Origin: Streptomyces sp. NBC_00448 | GTDB taxonomy: Bacteria; Actinomycetota; Actinomycetes; Streptomycetales; Streptomycetaceae | Assembly (NCBI RefSeq): GCF_036014115.1 | Contig: NZ_CP107913.1 | Coordinates: 8,822,501 to 8,886,500 of the forward strand | Direction of reading: 5' to 3' | Length of the DNA: 64,000 bases | Shown: one piece after another, positions 61,366 through 64,000 of the stretch | Layout of the letters: each line of letters starts with the position of its first letter | Position numbering within the stretch: the first letter of the stretch is position 1 | The notes under the pieces: model-generated | Told to the model about the DNA's origin: nothing | What the model saw: the letters and a program-made list of their open reading frames with translations, nothing else | The model's database searches: none | Translations under genes and position numbers: made by a program

Positions 61366-62981
61366 CGTGCACCTCCGGGCAGCGCGGCGCACATGTCGGC
61401 ACCGAACTCCGCCGGGGCCAGCGCCTCCGGCAGCACGACGGTGAACACCGCGCCGCCGCCCGCGCGGGCGCCGACCCGGGCCATGCCGCCGTACCGCTCG
61501 GCCAGCCGCCGCACCAGCGCCAGGCCGAGCCCGCGCCCCCGGTGGCTCGGCGACTTCTTCGTGGTCCAGCCTTCGGTGAAGACCCGCTCCCGCAGTTCGG
61601 GGGGAACCCCGGGTCCGTCGTCGCTCACCCGCATCACCAGCGTGGTGTGTTCGACCCGCAGCTCCACCTCGACCTCCGACGCCGTCGCGTCCAGCGCGTT
61701 GTCGATGAGGTTGCCCAGCACCGTCACCGGATCGCGCGGGTCCACCACCCGGTCCGGCAGCCACGTCGTCGCCGAGATCCGCAGCCGCACCCCGCGTTCC
61801 GCGGCGATCGCCGCCTTGCCGACCAGCAACGCCGACAGGAGCGGTACGTGCACCCGGTCGGCGACCTGCTCCGCCGAGGCGCGGCGGGTGTCGGCGACCT
61901 CGGCGACGTAGTCCACGGCTTCCTCGTAGAGTTCCAGTTCGAGCAGCCCCAGCACGGTGTGCAGCCGGTTGGCGTGCTCGTGGTCCTGGGCCCGCAGGGC
62001 GTCCAGCAGGCCGTGCGTGGCGTCCAGTTCCCGGCCGAGCAGTTCCAGTTCGGTACGGTCCCGCAGCGTGACCACGGCGCCGCCGTCCTCGGTCGGCATG
62101 CGGTTGGCGATCAGTACCCGGCTGCCGCTGACGGTCAGCAGATCGGAGCCCTCCGCCTCCCCGGCCAGCACGTCGGTGGTCCGTCCCGGCGGCAGCAACG
62201 CGTGCAGCGGACGCCCCGCCGCGTCACCGTCCAGGCCCAGCAGGCGCTGCGCCTCGTCGTTGACCAGCCGGACCCTGCCCTGCGGGTCGAGCGCCACCAC
62301 CCCCTCCCGGATGCCGTGCAGCATCGCCTCGCGCTCGTCCAGCAGCGCCGAGATGTCGGCGAACGCGAGTCCGCGGGTGGCCCGCTGGAGCCGCCGGGAG
62401 GCCCACACCGCGGCCACCACGCCGACGGCCAGCGCCGCCCCCGCGTACAGCAGCAGCCCGGGTACGGCGGCGAGCAATCGGCCGCGGACGCTGTTGTAGG
62501 CGATGCCCACCGAGACCGCGCCGACGATCCGCCCGGAGCGGTCCCGCAGCGGAACCTTGCCGCGGGCACTGCGCCCCAGCGTGCCCCGGTCGATCTGCAT
62601 GATGTCCTTGCCGCCCAGCGCCACGCTCGGGTCGGTCGAGACATGCTCGCCGATCCGCCCGGGGTCGGTGTGCGACCAGCGGGTGCCGTGGGTGTCCATG
62701 ACCACGATGTAGCTGGCGCCGGTGGCCAGCCGGATGCGCTCCGCCTCGGCCTGCACCGGTCCGTCGGGGGTCGGCCGGGAGGAGACCAGCGCCTCGGCGA
62801 CGTCCGGGTCGGCCGCCACCGTCTGCGCGATGGCCAGCGCCCGGTGCATGCCCTGGTCGTCGAGTTCGTGGCTGAGCGGAGCCAGGAAGAGACCGGTGGC
62901 CAGCGCCGTGACGCCGACGGTGATCGCGAGCTGCATCCGCAGGACCTGCGCCGAGACACGGCGCGGCCACCTGATCCGCAT
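61362..62981 (-). CDS. CitA/DcuS-type sensor histidine kinase
   Basis: 539 aa. The first helix is about 9-35. An extracytoplasmic PAS-like sensor follows (about 36-170; it contains YIVVMDTHGTRWSHTDPGRI, seen in dicarboxylate/citrate sensors), a second helix (about 175-200), a cytoplasmic PAS (about 210-310), the His334 region (DHEHANRLHTVLG) and the HATPase (about 400-525). ATG 62981 has GGAGGG upstream; GTG 63122 would add 47 mostly polar residues without a Shine-Dalgarno site. This family senses citrate, malate, succinate or fumarate. Confidence 0.93.
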   Translation of the reverse strand: MRIRWPRRVSAQVLRMQLAITVGVTALATGLFLAPLSHELDDQGMHRALAIAQTVAADPDVAEALVSSRPTPDGPVQAEAERIRLATGASYIVVMDTHGTRWSHTDPGRIGEHVSTDPSVALGGKDIMQIDRGTLGRSARGKVPLRDRSGRIVGAVSVGIAYNSVRGRLLAAVPGLLLYAGAALAVGVVAAVWASRRLQRATRGLAFADISALLDEREAMLHGIREGVVALDPQGRVRLVNDEAQRLLGLDGDAAGRPLHALLPPGRTTDVLAGEAEGSDLLTVSGSRVLIANRMPTEDGGAVVTLRDRTELELLGRELDATHGLLDALRAQDHEHANRLHTVLGLLELELYEEAVDYVAEVADTRRASAEQVADRVHVPLLSALLVGKAAIAAERGVRLRISATTWLPDRVVDPRDPVTVLGNLIDNALDATASEVEVELRVEHTTLVMRVSDDGPGVPPELRERVFTEGWTTKKSPSHRGRGLGLALVRRLAERYGGMARVGARAGGGAVFTVVLPEALAPAEFGADMCAALPGGAR

Positions 62982-63279
62982 AGCGCTGCCCTCCGACTCC
63001 CACTCTGACTTCGGCTTCGATTCCGGCTCCGCCCCCGGCCGTCCGCCCGGGCCGGTCCCCCGGTCCTCCGGCGGCGACGGCGTCGGCGACGGCGGTTCAC
63101 GCGCCGACGTCCGTGTCGTCACCGCAAAGTAGACGCCGTCGCGCCCGTTGGGCAGTCCTCGGGTCGATTTCGTCGTGCGCGCGCGAGCAGAACGAGCAGA
63201 ACACCGCTCTGTGCGCAGAAGGGGCCCAGCGCTCACAAGGCTGTCAGGACCGGCGGAGACGCTTCTAACGTCCAGCGAC
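62982..63279. other. 298-bp divergent region between the sensor kinase and ABC ATPase genes
   Basis: The leftmost 140 bp could be extra coding sequence if the kinase starts at GTG 63122. Further right are two GAGCAGAAC words (about 63183-63201). TTCTAACG near 63262-63269 could be a -10 element for the ABC gene, whose ATG follows closely. No other gene seen. Confidence 0.5.
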
Positions 63280-64000
63280 ATGACCATCGACACGAGCCCC
63301 GCCATCGAGTTGCGGGGGGCGGGCAAGGCGTTCCGGACACCGTCCGGGGCCCCGCACACCGCCGTACGGGATCTGGACCTGACCGTGGGACGCGGTGAGT
63401 TCGTCGCCGTCGTCGGTCCCACCGGATGCGGCAAGTCGACCACGCTGACCCTCGTCAGCGGCCTGGAGGAGCCGACCGAGGGCGAGGTCCTCGTCGGCGG
63501 GGAGCCGGTGCGCGGAATCGGCGCCGACGTCGGCTTCGTCTTCCAGCAGGACGCCGTCTTCCCCTGGCGGACGGTGCTGTCCAACGTGACGGCCGGCCCG
63601 CGCTTCCGCGGCGCCGCGAAGGCCGAGGCCAGGGAGCGGGCCCGGGACTGGCTGGCCCGGGTGGGCCTGACGGCCTTCGAGGACCGCTACCCGCACCAGC
63701 TGTCCGGCGGCCAGCGCAAGCGCGTCGCGTTGGCGGCCACCTTCGTCAACGACCCGAAGATCCTGCTGATGGACGAGCCGTTCTCCGCACTCGACGTGCA
63801 GACCCGGGCACTGATGTCCGACCAGCTGCTCGACCTGTGGGCCGGCACCGGATCGTCCGTCGTGTTCGTCACCCACGACCTGGAGGAGTCGATCGCGCTC
63901 GCCGACAAGGTCGTCGTGATGACCGCGGGCCCGGCCACCGTCAAGGAGGTCTTCACCATCGACCTGCCGCGCCCCCGCAGCGTCGAGGAGGTCCGGCTGG
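63280..64000 (+). CDS. ABC transporter ATP-binding protein, NitT/TauT type (3' end outside window)
   Basis: At least 240 aa, running off the window. Walker A GPTGCGKST, Q-loop VFQQDAVFPWRTVLSNV, signature LSGGQRKRVALA, Walker B ILLMDEPFSALD and H-loop FVTHDLEES are all present and intact. The Q-loop pattern FPWxxVxxNV is typical of the nitrate/sulfonate/taurine/bicarbonate family. ATG 63280 begins MTIDTSPAIELRGAGKAF with no good Shine-Dalgarno site, so a short or absent leader is likely. It is divergent from the CitA/CitB-type pair, so that pair may control it. The permease and binding protein should follow. Confidence 0.92.
   Translation, partial: MTIDTSPAIELRGAGKAFRTPSGAPHTAVRDLDLTVGRGEFVAVVGPTGCGKSTTLTLVSGLEEPTEGEVLVGGEPVRGIGADVGFVFQQDAVFPWRTVLSNVTAGPRFRGAAKAEARERARDWLARVGLTAFEDRYPHQLSGGQRKRVALAATFVNDPKILLMDEPFSALDVQTRALMSDQLLDLWAGTGSSVVFVTHDLEESIALADKVVVMTAGPATVKEVFTIDLPRPRSVEEVRL

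Overview
The window is high-GC DNA from an actinobacterium, almost certainly of the family Streptomycetaceae (Streptomyces or a close relative such as Streptacidiphilus, Kitasatospora or Actinacidiphila). The evidence is the strong G/C third-position bias, frequent GTG and TTG starts, the Streptomyces-type 23S/5S rRNA sequence, and several families typical of streptomycetes (DUF5999, GarA-type FHA protein, sbp/DUF881 cluster). I found no prophage, CRISPR array, tRNA gene or biosynthetic cluster.

Region 1 (1-16.2 kb) is core chromosome. It starts with the 3' third of a 23S rRNA gene, the 5S gene and a strong terminator. Next comes a conserved actinobacterial block: CDP-alcohol phosphatidyltransferase, a nucleotidyltransferase fused to a degenerate phosphohexomutase, DUF881-sbp-DUF881, the FHA protein GarA/OdhI, the MerR regulator FtsR, a DUF151 nuclease-like protein and a second MerR regulator of the ResR type. 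From memory, the order resembles the Mycobacterium tuberculosis Rv1822-Rv1832 block, but gcvH is missing. dinB overlaps a convergent PRC-barrel gene, and a tandem glycine riboswitch precedes gcvP.

Region 2 (16.3-28 kb) mixes metabolism and regulation: a glutamate-cysteine-ligase-like enzyme, a serine beta-lactamase-fold hydrolase, a CPBP membrane protease, a PhzF isomerase, DUF1059, an HTH regulator overlapping a MOSC protein, and an MFS exporter divergent from a His-rich PadR regulator. The MFS gene carries a SoxR/MerR-type operator.

Region 3 (26.9-44.1 kb) holds small regulator-target units: LacI with a secreted GH3 glucosidase, three EamA transporters, PNPOx and PaiB flavin proteins divergent from a MocR (GntR-aminotransferase) regulator, a threonine-dehydratase-like enzyme, LysR with EamA, a Rieske lipoprotein, an S9 peptidase, and a translationally coupled HipA-like kinase/DUF3037 pair. 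A 196-bp MITE-like element with perfect 25-bp inverted ends lies between two of the EamA genes.

Region 4 (44.1-64 kb) contains short-chain and aldo-keto reductases, ung, a small lipoprotein, a Gfo/Idh oxidoreductase, lnt, DoxX, a histidine phosphatase, a dihydrolipoamide-dehydrogenase-like flavoprotein, and a TetR/SDR pair with two palindromic operators. It ends with a single-chain ABC exporter that has one degenerate ATPase site and a coupled 24-codon upstream frame, a CitA/CitB-type two-component system, and the start of a NitT/TauT-type ABC ATPase cut by the window edge. Copies of a dispersed intergenic repeat lie at about 44.2, 51.1 and 60.6 kb.
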